Assembly: GCF_000177195.2 (NCBI RefSeq)
Contig: NC_015953.1
Location: 2,852,001-2,916,000 of the forward strand
Origin: Streptomyces sp. SirexAA-E
Lineage (GTDB): Bacteria > Actinomycetota > Actinomycetes > Streptomycetales > Streptomycetaceae
Length of the DNA: 64,000 nucleotides
Direction of reading: 5' to 3'
Positions within the stretch are counted from its first letter, which is position 1, and each line of letters opens with the position of its first letter. Position numbers and translations under genes: made by a program. The notes under the pieces are model-generated. The model was given only the letters and a program-made list of their open reading frames with translations. It made no database searches and had not been told where the DNA came from. Shown here piece after piece: positions 1 through 8,939 of this stretch.

Positions 1-482
1 TAGGTGACCTCGTCGGTGTGGGCGGCGGCGATCCGCAGGGCGCGGGCCTCGTCCTCGACGGTCAGGCCGTAACCCGACTTGGTCTCCAGGGTGGTGGTGC
101 CCTGGCGGAGCGCCTCGGCGAGGTGGCGGGCGACGTTGGCGGAGAGCTGCTCGTCGCCGGCGGCCCGGGTGGCGGCGACGGTGGTGCGGATGCCTCCGGC
201 GGAGTAGGGGCGGCCGGACATGCGGGCGTTGAACTCCTGGGTGCGGTCGCCCGCGAAGACCAGGTGGGAGTGGGAGTCCACGAAGCCCGGGACCATCGCC
301 CGGCCGCCCGCGTCGACGGCGTTGTCGGTGGCGGGTGCTTTGCTTGACGCACCGGTCCAGACGACACGGTCGCCGTCGACGACGACGGCCGCGTCCTGGA
401 TCAGGCCCAGGGGGGTCCCGTCTGTGAGGGAGGGGTCGTTGGTGACCAGAGTGGCGATGTGGGTGATGGCGGTCGTCGTCAT
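1..482 (-). CDS. hutI: imidazolonepropionase, N-terminal part (cut by window edge)
   Basis: Imidazolonepropionase opens the ring of 4-imidazolone-5-propionate to give N-formimidoyl-L-glutamate, the third step of histidine breakdown in the cytosol. About 160 N-terminal residues are visible before the window edge. They show the amidohydrolase pattern: an N-terminal beta-rich segment, then [13 protein letters not shown] carrying the HxH metal motif, then a [12 protein letters not shown] stretch and an LETKSGYGL segment typical of the family. The start is the ATG at 480-482. It is the last gene seen in the hut operon, 77 bp after hutF on the same strand. The identification is firm; the C-terminus cannot be judged. 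Confidence 0.93.
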   Translation of the reverse strand, partial: MTTTAITHIATLVTNDPSLTDGTPLGLIQDAAVVVDGDRVVWTGASSKAPATDNAVDAGGRAMVPGFVDSHSHLVFAGDRTQEFNARMSGRPYSAGGIRTTVAATRAAGDEQLSANVARHLAEALRQGTTTLETKSGYGLTVEDEARALRIAAAHTDEVT

Positions 483-559
483 CCTGGGACAGCTTTCGTC
501 GAGTGGGTCGGTGCGGCGTGGGCGCGGCCGTGCGGTCGTGGGCGCCGTCCGCCGGAGGC

Positions 560-1927
560 TCAGCGGTACACGGCGGCGACGGCCGAGGCGAGGGCCCGGG
601 GCACGTCCTCGACCGTGGTGTGCCGTCCGTCGCGGACGATGTGGCGTCCCGCCACGACCGTGTGCCGTACATCGGCGGCGGAGGCGGCGAATACGGCCAC
701 CTGGGCTGCCATCCGGGGCACCGGCCCCGCTGTTCTGACGGAGTCCAGCGCGATCGTCGTCAGGTCGGCAGCGGCCCCCGGCTCCAGCGTGCCCGCGTCC
801 GGGCGGCCGAGTGCGGCGTGCCCGTCGGCGGAGGCGGCCCGCAGCAGCGCGTCCGCGGTCCAGTGGCCGCGGACCCGGGTGCGCAGCCGTTCGTCGAGCT
901 CCATCGCGCGGGCCTCCTCGAAGAGGTCGATCACCGCGTGGCTGTCGCTGCCCAGCGACAGCGGGGAGCCGGCCCGTTGGAGGGCGGCGGCCGGGCCGAT
1001 GCCGTCGGCGAGGTCGCGTTCGGTCGTGGGGCACATGCAGGTGCCGGTGCCCGAGGAGCCGAGCAGGTCGATGTCCTCGGCGGTCAGATGGGTGCTGTGG
1101 ACCGCCGTGGTGCGCGGGCCGAGCACCCCGTGGTCGGCGAGGAGGCGTGTGGGCGTGCAGCCGTGGGCCGCGGCGCAGGCGTCGTTCTCGGCGGTCTGCT
1201 CGGACAGGTGCACATGGAGCGGGGCCCCGCGCTCCTCGGCCCAGGCCGCGACGGTCGCCAGTTGGTCCGCCGGGACCGCGCGTACGGAGTGCACGGCGGC
1301 ACCGATCAGGGCGTGGTCACCGCCTCGGAGGGCGGCGGCGCGTTCGGCCCAGGCGTCGGCGGTGGTGTCGGAGAAGCGGAGCTGGTGCCGGTTGGGCTGC
1401 TCGCCGAATCCGGCGGCGAGGTAGGCGGTGTCCAGCAGGGTGATGCGGATGCCCGCCTCGGCCGCCGCCGCGACGAGCGCCTCGCCCATCGCGTTCGGGT
1501 CGTCGTAGGGCCTGCCCCCGGGCGCGTGGTGCAGGTAGTGGAATTCGCCGACGGAGGTGATGCCGGCCAGGGCCATCTCGGCGTAGGTGGCGCGGGCCAG
1601 CTCGTAGTAGGTGTCGGGGGTGAGCAGGGAGGCCACCCGGTACATCAGCTCGCGCCAGCTCCAGAAGGTCCCGGCGCCGACCTGGACGCTGGAGCGCAGG
1701 GCGCGGTGGAAGGCGTGCGAGTGGGTGTTGGCCAGCCCCGGCAGGGTCAGCCCGCGCAGGACGACGGCGCCGGGCGGCGGTGTCTCGACGCCCGTACGGA
1801 CGGCGGCGAAGCGGCCCCCGGCGACGTCCAGGGCCACCCCGGCTTCGACATGGGTGCCGAGCCAGGCGTGGGACGCCCAGTAGGTGGCGGTCACCGGTGT
1901 GCCCGTCGGTCGTGGTGTCAGCTGCAC
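560..1927 (-). CDS. hutF: formimidoylglutamate deiminase
   Basis: A 455-residue metal-dependent amidohydrolase that deiminates N-formimidoyl-L-glutamate to N-formyl-L-glutamate and ammonia. It shows the HxH metal site in [12 protein letters not shown] near residue 68, then [22 protein letters not shown] and a late [12 protein letters not shown] block, all as in HutF. The start is a GTG at 1925-1927 that overlaps the end of the upstream amidohydrolase gene by 10 bp, so the two are probably translationally coupled. Its presence commits the cell to the five-step hut route through N-formylglutamate, which needs a deformylase as the next enzyme. Length and motifs are normal. Confidence 0.92.
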   Translation of the reverse strand: MQLTPRPTGTPVTATYWASHAWLGTHVEAGVALDVAGGRFAAVRTGVETPPPGAVVLRGLTLPGLANTHSHAFHRALRSSVQVGAGTFWSWRELMYRVASLLTPDTYYELARATYAEMALAGITSVGEFHYLHHAPGGRPYDDPNAMGEALVAAAAEAGIRITLLDTAYLAAGFGEQPNRHQLRFSDTTADAWAERAAALRGGDHALIGAAVHSVRAVPADQLATVAAWAEERGAPLHVHLSEQTAENDACAAAHGCTPTRLLADHGVLGPRTTAVHSTHLTAEDIDLLGSSGTGTCMCPTTERDLADGIGPAAALQRAGSPLSLGSDSHAVIDLFEEARAMELDERLRTRVRGHWTADALLRAASADGHAALGRPDAGTLEPGAAADLTTIALDSVRTAGPVPRMAAQVAVFAASAADVRHTVVAGRHIVRDGRHTTVEDVPRALASAVAAVYR

Positions 1928-3153
1928 GCGAGACCTTCCAGTACGTCGGCGAGTGCGAGCACCCCGGCCACGCAGTCGTCCTCGGTGGCGTGTTCGGCCG
2001 GCGAGTGCGAGACGCCGGTGGGGTTCCGTACGAACAGCATGGCCGTGGGAACGGAAGCGGACAAAATACCCGCGTCATGGCCCGCTCCGGTGCCGAGCAC
2101 GGGCACCGGGCGGCCCGTGCCGTGCGGGTCCCCGGCGTCCAGCACCCGGCGGATCTCGTCCCGCAGGGCGTGCCGGAACTCCACGACGGGCGTGAAGGAC
2201 TCCCGTACGACGTCCAGGGCGATCCCGGCCTTCTCGGCGTGTTCCCGGGCGGCGCGCTCGACGGCGCCGACCAGGGTGTCGAGGGTGTCCTGGTCGGCGG
2301 CCCGCGAGTCGAGCCAGCCCCGTACGAGGGAGGGGATCGCGTTGACCCCGTTCGGTTCGACGGCGATCTTGCCGAACGTGGCGAGACCACCGGCGAGTTC
2401 CGCCTCCCGGCGGGCCGCCAGCACCGTCTCGGCGTACGTGAGCATCGGGTCCCGGCGGTCGGCGAGTCGCGTGGTGCCCGCGTGGTTGGCCTCGCCCCGG
2501 AAGTCGAACCGCCAGCGGCCGTGCGGCCAGATGGCGGAGGCGACGCCGACCGGGTCCCCGCCGATGTCGAGGGCGCGCCCCTGCTCCACGTGGAGCTCCA
2601 CGAACGCGCCGATGCGGGCGAGCCGTTCGGGGTCGGGGCCGATGGCGTCGGGGTCGTACCCGGCGGCTTCCATGGCCTGCGGGAGCGAGACGCCCTCCCC
2701 GTCGCGGAGCCGGTGCGCGTGCTCCACGGTGAGCTGCCCGGCGGCGAGCCGGGAGCCGACGCAGGCGAGCCCGAAGCGGGCCCCTTCCTCGTCGCCGAAG
2801 TTGGTGATGGCGAAGGGCCTGGTGAACACCGCTCCCCTGCGGCGGAGTTCGTCCAGGGCGGCGAAGGAGGACACCACGCCGAGGGGGCCGTCGAAGGCGC
2901 CGCCGTCGGGCACGGAGTCGAGGTGGGAACCGGTGACCACGGCGTCCCCGCGAAGCGGATCGCCGAGCCAGGCCCACTGGTTGCCGTTGCGGTCGACCTC
3001 GTGGTCGAGGCCGCGCGCCTCGGCCTGCGCCTGGAACCACAGGCGGCACTCGGCGTCGGCTCCGGTCCAGGCGTAGCGGCGGTATCCGCCGGAGGCACCG
3101 CTGCGGCCGATGGGCCGCAGCGAGCGCCACATGGCGTGGAAGGTGTCGCTCAC
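1918..3153 (-). CDS. M20 family amidohydrolase (allantoate amidohydrolase-like), in the hut operon
   Basis: A 411-residue M20/hydantoinase-carbamoylase family zinc enzyme of the type usually annotated as allantoate amidohydrolase. Metal-site motifs are visible: [11 protein letters not shown] (H77, D79), [11 protein letters not shown] and a HVEQG block. It starts at GTG 3151-3153, which overlaps the hutU stop codon by 4 bp, and it overlaps hutF by 10 bp, so it lies inside the histidine operon. The pathway here makes N-formylglutamate, and no classical HutG-type deformylase is visible in the window. I infer that this enzyme may release formate from N-formylglutamate rather than act on allantoate. 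The family is clear; the substrate is inference. Confidence 0.85.
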   Translation of the reverse strand: MSDTFHAMWRSLRPIGRSGASGGYRRYAWTGADAECRLWFQAQAEARGLDHEVDRNGNQWAWLGDPLRGDAVVTGSHLDSVPDGGAFDGPLGVVSSFAALDELRRRGAVFTRPFAITNFGDEEGARFGLACVGSRLAAGQLTVEHAHRLRDGEGVSLPQAMEAAGYDPDAIGPDPERLARIGAFVELHVEQGRALDIGGDPVGVASAIWPHGRWRFDFRGEANHAGTTRLADRRDPMLTYAETVLAARREAELAGGLATFGKIAVEPNGVNAIPSLVRGWLDSRAADQDTLDTLVGAVERAAREHAEKAGIALDVVRESFTPVVEFRHALRDEIRRVLDAGDPHGTGRPVPVLGTGAGHDAGILSASVPTAMLFVRNPTGVSHSPAEHATEDDCVAGVLALADVLEGLACS

Positions 3154-4814
3154 GCGGTTCCTTCCTCCCGCATCGGGATGCGCACACCGCGCTCGTCCGC
3201 CACCGACTCGGCGATGTCGTAGCCCGCGTCCACATGCCGGATGACGCCCATGCCGGGGTCGTTGGTGAGGACGCGGCGGATCTTCTCGCCGGCCAGCTTC
3301 GTGCCGTCGGCGACCGAGACCTGGCCCGCGTGGATGGAGCGGCCCATGCCGACGCCGCCGCCGTGGTGGATGGAGACCCAGGAGGCGCCGGAGGCGACGT
3401 TCACCATGGCGTTCAGCAGCGGCCAGTCGGCGATGGCGTCGGAGCCGTCGAGCATGGCTTCCGTCTCACGGTAGGGGGAAGCCACCGAACCGCAGTCCAG
3501 GTGGTCGCGGCCGATCGCGAGCGGGGCGGCGAGGGTGCCGTTGCCGACCATGTCGTTGAACATGTCGCCCGCCTTGTCGCGCTCGCCCTGGCCGAGCCAG
3601 CAGATGCGCGCGGGCAGCCCCTGGAAGTGGACCCGCTCGCCGGCCATCCGGATCCAGCGGTGCAGCGACTCGTTCTCCGGGAAGAGGTCCAGGAGCGCCT
3701 TGTCCGTCTTGTGGATGTCCGACGCCTCGCCCGAGAGCGCCGCCCACCGGAACGGGCCCTTGCCCTCGCAGAAGAGCGGCCGGATGTACGCCGGGACGAA
3801 GCCGGGGAAGTCGAACGCCCGCGCGTATCCGGCGAGCTGGGCCTCGCCCCGGATCGAGTTGCCGTAGTCGAAGACCTCGGCCCCCGCGTCCATGAAGCCG
3901 ACCATCGCCTCGACGTGCGCGGCCATCGACTCACGGGCACGCCGGGTGAAGTCCGCGGGCTTCTCGGCCGCGTACGAGGCCATGTCGTCGAAGTCGACGC
4001 CCACGGGCAGATAGGCGAGCGGGTCGTGCGCGCTGGTCTGGTCCGTGACGATGTCGACGGGGGCGCCCTCGGCGAGCATCCGGGGCAGCAGCTGAGCCGC
4101 GTTGCCGAGCAGGCCGATGGAGAGCGGGCGCCGCGCGTCACGGGCCTCGACGGCCAGTCGGAGCGCGTGCTCCAGGGAGTCGGCCTTCACGTCCAGGTAC
4201 TTGTGCTCGATGCGGCGCTCGATGGCGCGCGGGTCGCAGTCGACGCAGAGGGCGACGCCGTCGTTCATGGTCACGGCCAGCGGCTGGGCCCCGCCCATGC
4301 CGCCGAGCCCGGCCGTCAGCGTGATGGTCCCGGCCAGCGTCCCGCCGAACCTCTTCGCGGCGACGGCGGCGAACGTCTCGTAGGTGCCCTGGAGGATGCC
4401 CTGGGTCCCGATGTAGATCCAGGAACCGGCGGTCATCTGCCCGTACATGGTCAGCCCGAGCGCCTCCAGCCGGCGGAACTCCTCCCAGTTGGCCCAGTCG
4501 CCCACCAGGTTGGAGTTGGCGATCAGGACGCGCGGTGCCCACTCGTGGGTCCGCATCACGCCGACCGGCCGCCCCGACTGGACCAGCATCGTCTCGTCCT
4601 GTTCGAGCGTCCGCAGGGTACGGACCATGGCGTCGAAGGAGCGCCAGTCACGGGCCGCCTTCCCCGTGCCGCCGTAGACGACGAGCTTGTCGGGGTGTTC
4701 GGCGACCTCGGGGTCGAGGTTGTTCTGGAGCATGCGGAGGGCGGCCTCCTGCTGCCAGCCCAGGGCGCTCAGCTCCGTACCGCGCGGTGCCCGAACGGGG
4801 CGGGGTCCTGACAT
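3150..4814 (-). CDS. hutU: urocanate hydratase
   Basis: A 554-residue urocanase that hydrates urocanate to imidazolonepropionate using tightly bound NAD+, in the cytosol. The length is standard for the family. Conserved blocks such as [29 protein letters not shown] and [15 protein letters not shown] are all present. The start is the ATG at 4812-4814, with a GAGG ribosome site about 10 bases upstream. It is the first gene of the hut operon (hutU, amidohydrolase, hutF, hutI). The histidase gene hutH is not in the window, so the first step must be encoded elsewhere. The promoter region carries an inverted repeat described separately. Confidence 0.96.
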   Translation of the reverse strand: MSGPRPVRAPRGTELSALGWQQEAALRMLQNNLDPEVAEHPDKLVVYGGTGKAARDWRSFDAMVRTLRTLEQDETMLVQSGRPVGVMRTHEWAPRVLIANSNLVGDWANWEEFRRLEALGLTMYGQMTAGSWIYIGTQGILQGTYETFAAVAAKRFGGTLAGTITLTAGLGGMGGAQPLAVTMNDGVALCVDCDPRAIERRIEHKYLDVKADSLEHALRLAVEARDARRPLSIGLLGNAAQLLPRMLAEGAPVDIVTDQTSAHDPLAYLPVGVDFDDMASYAAEKPADFTRRARESMAAHVEAMVGFMDAGAEVFDYGNSIRGEAQLAGYARAFDFPGFVPAYIRPLFCEGKGPFRWAALSGEASDIHKTDKALLDLFPENESLHRWIRMAGERVHFQGLPARICWLGQGERDKAGDMFNDMVGNGTLAAPLAIGRDHLDCGSVASPYRETEAMLDGSDAIADWPLLNAMVNVASGASWVSIHHGGGVGMGRSIHAGQVSVADGTKLAGEKIRRVLTNDPGMGVIRHVDAGYDIAESVADERGVRIPMREEGTA

Positions 4815-4835
4815 GGGGATGCCTCCTCGCGACTG

Positions 4836-4880
4836 TGACTGGACTATTCACATCCTGATCCCATGAATACTCCTAGTCAA
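4836..4880 (-). promoter_or_regulatory. hut promoter bracketed by an imperfect inverted repeat
   Basis: On the minus strand a -35 TTGACT (4875-4880), a 17-bp spacer and a -10 CAGGAT (4852-4857) form a good promoter for hutU. Two arms, TGACTGGACTATTCA (4836-4850) and TGAATACTCCTAGTCA (4864-4879), are inverted copies differing by one indel and one substitution. One arm covers the -35 box and the other covers the expected start point. This is the layout expected for a repressor operator. The regulator is not encoded next to it. Confidence 0.6.
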
Positions 4881-5027
4881 CAGGCGGTCCTGCCACGTAC
4901 ATCCGCCCGGCCCTTACACGACGCCTCGCATGTACCTATGGAAAATGCCAGAACTCCCACCGGGGGCGAGCACGTTGCGTAGCCTCTCCAACACAGCCGT
5001 ACGCCTGCGTCGGGAGGGGAGTCAGCG

Positions 5028-5432
5028 GTGCCCGGAATCGACGAGTGCCTGCTCGAAGTCATGAGGCTGCCCGGTGCCAGGGGCGCCGCGGTCGTCGACT
5101 GGACGAGCGGCCTCGCCCTCGGCACCATCGGCGAATCGCCCAACGGCGACCACGAGGCGACGGCCGCCGAGACCGCCGAGGTGGCGCGCATGGCCGCCGA
5201 GCAGCCGGTGTTCGCCCAGGCTCAGGCCGGCCCCTCCCCCGGGGCGCCCCCCTTACCCGCGGTCGAGGACGTCATCGTCACCACCGCCCCCGGCTACCAC
5301 ATCCTGCGTTTCGTCGAGACGGCGTTCGACAGCAGCGTCTTCTTCCACCTGTGGCTGGACCGCTCGGAGGGCAACCTCGCACTCGCCCGCATCAAGCTCG
5401 GCGAGATCGCGGAGCGGCTGGTCCTGGCATGA
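5028..5432 (+). CDS. Roadblock/LC7 domain protein 1 (contains a TTA codon)
   Basis: A 134-residue protein with one Roadblock/LC7 fold: the segment ARGAAVVDWTSGLALGTIGE, a central helix, then a strand pair ending in FFHLWLDRSEGNLALARIKL. Roadblock proteins often act as partners or activators of small Ras-like GTPases (MglB type), but no GTPase gene is nearby. The start is the GTG at 5028, preceded by GGGAGGGG. It resembles the protein at 6828-7202, and both share the VDxTSGxALGT pattern. Codon 76 (5253-5255) is TTA, a rare codon in Streptomyces that needs the bldA tRNA. The stop overlaps the next start by 4 bp. The family is clear; the function is unknown. Confidence 0.88.
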   Translation: MPGIDECLLEVMRLPGARGAAVVDWTSGLALGTIGESPNGDHEATAAETAEVARMAAEQPVFAQAQAGPSPGAPPLPAVEDVIVTTAPGYHILRFVETAFDSSVFFHLWLDRSEGNLALARIKLGEIAERLVLA

Positions 5433-6229
5433 GACCCACCGCGACCACCCGGCCCCGGATACCCGGCCCGACCGTGCTCTCCCCGATGCTCCAGCGGCTC
5501 GCGGCGGAACGCGCCACCGGCGCCCTGATACGCGACCACGGCACGCTCTACCTCGCCGACGGGCAGGTCGTGCACGCCGAGAGCCCCGCCACCCCCGGCA
5601 TCGACGTCCTGCTCACCACCGGCGGCGCGTTACGCAGCGAGGGCTGGTGGGACGCGGTCGCCCAGGCGGGCGCCGGACGACGCGTCGGCCGCTACCTCGT
5701 GGACAGCGGGCGGGTGCCGGGCGGCGCACTGGAGCTGTGCCATCTGGGCGCCCTGTACGACGCGGCCTTCTTCGCCCTCGCACCGACCAGCGCCCCCGCC
5801 CGCTTCCGGTACGGGGTCTCCCACTGGATCGGCCCCGTCCGCCCCGTCCCCGTGGACGCCGTGCAGCGCGAGACGCTCCGGCGCCGGGAGCTGCTGGACC
5901 GGATCTGGCCGGACGCCCTCACCGACAGCGCCTCCCTGGCCCCCACGGCCCGGCCGGTCGACGCGCCCGTACCGCCGCGCCAGCGCCGCGTCCTGGACCT
6001 GGTGGACGGCGTGCGTACGGCCACGGACATCGCCCAGGAGCTGGGCCGCTCGGCCTTCCACATCCTGGTCGACCTCCGCAGGCTCGCGGCGGCCGGGCTG
6101 GTCGAAACGGTTCGCCCCGCCTCGTCCGGCCCGGACGACGCGGCCGGCCGGATCACCTTCCCCGAGGTCACGGCCGACCCCGACGTCGCCCTGCTGCGCC
6201 GGCTCCGCGACGCATTGGAGGCCCTGTGA
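5429..6229 (+). CDS. DUF4388/PATAN-like protein with winged-helix-like C-terminus (contains a TTA codon)
   Basis: A 266-residue protein starting at the ATG at 5429, overlapping the previous stop. The N-terminal half (about residues 14-150) looks like the DUF4388/PATAN type, with repeated ATGALIRDHGTLYLADGQVVHAE-like and GRYLVDSGRVPGGAL-like blocks. The C-terminal part (about 180-240) resembles a winged helix: RVLDLVDGVRTATDIAQELG, then HILVDLRRLAAAGLVET. Such N-terminal domains are often found with Roadblock and GTPase signalling genes. Codon 68 (5630-5632) is TTA. Its stop overlaps the next GTG start by 4 bp, so the first three genes of this operon are coupled. It could bind DNA or act as a scaffold; neither is shown. 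Confidence 0.72.
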   Translation: MRPTATTRPRIPGPTVLSPMLQRLAAERATGALIRDHGTLYLADGQVVHAESPATPGIDVLLTTGGALRSEGWWDAVAQAGAGRRVGRYLVDSGRVPGGALELCHLGALYDAAFFALAPTSAPARFRYGVSHWIGPVRPVPVDAVQRETLRRRELLDRIWPDALTDSASLAPTARPVDAPVPPRQRRVLDLVDGVRTATDIAQELGRSAFHILVDLRRLAAAGLVETVRPASSGPDDAAGRITFPEVTADPDVALLRRLRDALEAL

Positions 6230-6741
6230 TACGCGCGCTCAGACAGCGTGCCGGGAGGAGACAGCTGATGGTGCCCGAGGCCGAAGCACAGGACGTCCTC
6301 GACGAGCTCCAGCGGTTACGGGCCCGGGTGCCGCTCCTGACCGGTGCGCTGGCCGCCAGCACCGACGGACTGGTCGTCGCCCAGGACACCCCGGGCGTCG
6401 AGGCCGAGGGCGTCGCCGCCCTCACCGCGGCCGCCCTCGGGGTGGCGATCCGTATGACGGACGCCACCGGCCGAGGCGGCTTCCGCGAACTGCTGGTCCG
6501 CGGTGGCAGCGGATACATCGCCACCTACGCGGCGGGCTCCTCCGCCGTGCTGACCCTGCTCGCCGAGGACCGCATCAACGTCGGCCGGCTCCATCTGGAG
6601 GGCCGGCGTTCCGGCGCCCGGATCGGCGAGGTCGTGGACGCCGTCCTGGAGCAGGCCGAACGCCCCGCGCCCCCGCAGCGCCCCGACCGGACCGGGGCCC
6701 TGCCCCGGCGCCCCGCGCCGGATGCGGGCCGACTTCCATGA
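6226..6741 (+). CDS. Roadblock/LC7 domain protein 2 (contains a TTA codon)
   Basis: A 171-residue protein from the coupled GTG at 6226, with an alternative in-frame ATG at 6268 preceded by GGGAGGAG. The likely domain starts at VLDELQRLRARVPLLTGAL. It continues with an ASTDGLVVAQD strand pair and a LTLLAEDRINVGRLHLEGRR segment that matches the Roadblock/LC7 pattern of DNA-binding-free signalling proteins. The C-terminal 20 residues are proline- and arginine-rich. TTA is codon 31 from the GTG start (6316-6318), and it stays inside the gene if the ATG is used. The next gene follows after 86 bp. Confidence 0.8.
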   Translation: MIRALRQRAGRRQLMVPEAEAQDVLDELQRLRARVPLLTGALAASTDGLVVAQDTPGVEAEGVAALTAAALGVAIRMTDATGRGGFRELLVRGGSGYIATYAAGSSAVLTLLAEDRINVGRLHLEGRRSGARIGEVVDAVLEQAERPAPPQRPDRTGALPRRPAPDAGRLP

Positions 6742-6827
6742 CACCGCCCGGCACACGTCGACAGACCCGCACCACAGCCAGAAACGGACCGGCCACCCGG
6801 CCGGCCAGGGAAAGGAAACGAGCACTC

Positions 6828-7202
6828 ATGGCCAACACCGAAACGGCACTGAAGGACGCGATGACGTCGATCGAGGGCGCCACCGGTGTCGCCCTCGTCG
6901 ACTACACCAGCGGCATGGCCCTGGGCACCCTCGGCGGCGGCAAGGACTTCAACCTGGAGGTCGCCGCGGCGGGCAACACCGACGTGGTCCGCGCCAAGCT
7001 CCGCACGATGGAGCACCTGGGGCTCAAGGACGAGATCGAGGACATCCTGATCACCCTCGGCACCCAGTACCACATGATCCGGCTCCTCAAGGCCCGGGGC
7101 GGCAACGGCCTGTTCCTCTACCTCGTCCTGGACTCCGGCCGGGCCAACCTCGCGATGGCCCGCCACCAGCTGAAGAAGATCGAGGCCGACCTGGAGGTCT
7201 GA
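6828..7202 (+). CDS. Roadblock/LC7 domain protein 3
   Basis: A 124-residue single-domain Roadblock/LC7 protein. It begins with a helix, then GATGVALVDYTSGMALGTLG, and ends with LFLYLVLDSGRANLAMARHQ and a final helix. It is the closest relative of the first gene of the operon. The start is placed at the ATG 6828 because GGAAAGGAAACG lies at the right distance. An upstream in-frame ATG at 6738 would add 30 residues with no domain character. Unlike the other three operon genes it has no TTA codon, so it could be made when bldA tRNA is absent. Confidence 0.87.
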   Translation: MANTETALKDAMTSIEGATGVALVDYTSGMALGTLGGGKDFNLEVAAAGNTDVVRAKLRTMEHLGLKDEIEDILITLGTQYHMIRLLKARGGNGLFLYLVLDSGRANLAMARHQLKKIEADLEV

Positions 7203-7266
7203 GCGCCCGCCCGGGTGGCCTGCGGACCGGGCGGCCACGCCCCCCGGCAGGCCCCGAGGCAGGCCC

Positions 7267-7836
7267 TCAGCGGCGGTGACGCCGCGCCCCTCCCGGCGCG
7301 GCGTCCCCCGCCATCGGCCCGGTCGTCCGGTACGCCTCCACCTGGGGGCCCGCGGGCCGCCCCCGCTCCACCCAGTCGGTGCGCACCCAGTACAGGACGT
7401 CGTCCCGGACCTCCCGGCGCCCGATGCGCACCGCCTTCAGCCAGAGCCCGGCACCGGCGCCGGCCAGCACCAGCCCACCGGCCCCGGGCACCACGAACGC
7501 GCTCGCCACGGCCACCAGGAACGCCCCGAGCAGCCACCACCGGTGCCCGCGCCGCCACCGGCGTACGGTCACGTCACGGTCCTGGAGGAAGTCCCCGCGC
7601 CCGGCCCGCGTCGCCGACCCGGCGAGCTGCCCGTACCGCCGCATCCGGACCGACGCCACCACCGCGGCCGTCAGCAGGAACAGCGCCGCCCCGGCCAGCA
7701 GTCCGATCCGACGGCCGGTCAGCCCCGGTACGAAGGCCCCGACGGCCGCCGCCACCACTCCCGGCCACCACATCGGCGCGGCCCCGGCCCGCACGATCAC
7801 GGCCACCCTCGCCAACGACTGCGCTCCGCGCCCCAC
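7267..7836 (-). CDS. small membrane protein of unknown function
   Basis: I do not recognise a family. The 189-residue product has about four hydrophobic segments: two near residues 22-40 and 42-62, and two near 100-117 and 119-132. A basic cytosolic loop of about 35 residues lies between the pairs, and a proline- and glycine-rich C-terminal tail follows. The pattern suggests an integral membrane protein with two hairpins. It converges on the Roadblock operon, with 64 bp between the stop codons. Confidence 0.6.
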   Translation of the reverse strand: MGRGAQSLARVAVIVRAGAAPMWWPGVVAAAVGAFVPGLTGRRIGLLAGAALFLLTAAVVASVRMRRYGQLAGSATRAGRGDFLQDRDVTVRRWRRGHRWWLLGAFLVAVASAFVVPGAGGLVLAGAGAGLWLKAVRIGRREVRDDVLYWVRTDWVERGRPAGPQVEAYRTTGPMAGDAAPGGARRHRR

Positions 7837-7957
7837 GTCCCGTACCCCTCTCCCAGCTCTCTGTGGACCTTCTGGGCGCGGAGATTAATGGGCGCAGATG
7901 AGCGCTGTCTGAGAAATCCCCGAAGGGCCGGACGCCGCCACGGGGCGCCGGCGGCCG

Positions 7958-8803
7958 CTACCCGGCGAAGAGGGCCCGCGCCGCCGCCCGTGCGTCGAAC
8001 TCCTCCAGCCGCGCCTGCGCGTCGGGCAGCCCGTCGCACATCGCCTCCAGCAGCACCCGCCCCAGCATCATCGGCGCGCAGGCGGTGTCGAAGGCGAGGC
8101 CCGTCCCCACGGCGGCCGGGATCAGCAGATCGCTGTGCTCGGCGACCGGGGCGAAGGCCGAGTCGGCCACCGTCACCACGGTCAGGCCCCGCCCCCGCGC
8201 GTAGCCGAGGGCGTCCACGACCTCGCGGGGGTGGCGGGGCAGCGCGAAGCACAGCAGCGCGTCGGCGCCCGCGCGCCGGGCGGCGTCGATGCGGTCGTGC
8301 AGCATGCTGCCGCCCTCGTCGAGCACCCGTACGTCGGGGTGCACCTTGGCGGCGAAGTATCCGAAGCCCCGTGCCTGCGAGGAGGCGGCCCGCAGCCCGA
8401 GCACCGGCAACGGGCGGGACCCGGCCAGCAGCCGTCCGGCGCGCTCCACGGGCCCGGTGTCGGCGAGCAGCCCGGCGAGCTGCCGCAGATTCTCGATCTC
8501 GGCGAGGACGGCCTGCTGGTACTCGTTGTGCGCGGGCGCGTCGCTCTCCGCCTCCCCCTCGGCGGGCGCCACCTCGCGCAGGTGCCTGCGCAGCGCCGGG
8601 TAGCCGTCGAAGCCGAGTGCGACGGCGAACCGGGTGACGGAGGGCTGGCTCACCCCGGCCAGTTCGGCCAGCTCCACGCTGGACAGGAAGGGGGCGTCGG
8701 CGGCCCTGCGCACCAGGGAGTGGGCGATCCGCCGCTGGGTGGGTGTCAGCCGGCGCCCCTCGAAGAGCGCCTGCAACCGCGCCGCCGGGCTGCTCCCGCT
8801 CAT
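7958..8803 (-). CDS. MurR/RpiR family transcriptional regulator with SIS domain
   Basis: A 281-residue regulator. The N-terminal 75 residues carry the RpiR helix-turn-helix (FLSSVELAELAGVSQPSVTR), and the C-terminal half is a sugar-isomerase (SIS) domain that usually binds a phosphosugar or amino-sugar ligand. The ATG at 8801-8803 is preceded by GGAGGGG at good spacing, so I prefer it over an upstream start that would add 58 residues. It is divergent from a DsbA-like gene. The target genes are not evident from the neighbourhood. Confidence 0.88.
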   Translation of the reverse strand: MSGSSPAARLQALFEGRRLTPTQRRIAHSLVRRAADAPFLSSVELAELAGVSQPSVTRFAVALGFDGYPALRRHLREVAPAEGEAESDAPAHNEYQQAVLAEIENLRQLAGLLADTGPVERAGRLLAGSRPLPVLGLRAASSQARGFGYFAAKVHPDVRVLDEGGSMLHDRIDAARRAGADALLCFALPRHPREVVDALGYARGRGLTVVTVADSAFAPVAEHSDLLIPAAVGTGLAFDTACAPMMLGRVLLEAMCDGLPDAQARLEEFDARAAARALFAG

Positions 8804-8939
8804 CGCGTCCCCTCCGAAGATGTTCTCGCACCACACCGGTGCCGACCATTCCCATTCAGCCAGCACGCGGCCTGCATGTCCATATACAGCGGGCCCGGCT
8901 CGCATTGCGGTACGGCGCTCCCCTGCCGACCCTGGGACC

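Noticed and set aside
503..3076. An 857-codon open frame on the plus strand across the hut genes
   Set aside because: It is antisense to hutF and the M20 gene, has repetitive arginine- and glycine-rich translation and no domain character. High-GC genomes give such frames opposite real genes.
6738..6827. Upstream start for the third Roadblock gene
   Set aside because: It would add 30 basic residues without domain character, while the ATG at 6828 has a good ribosome site.
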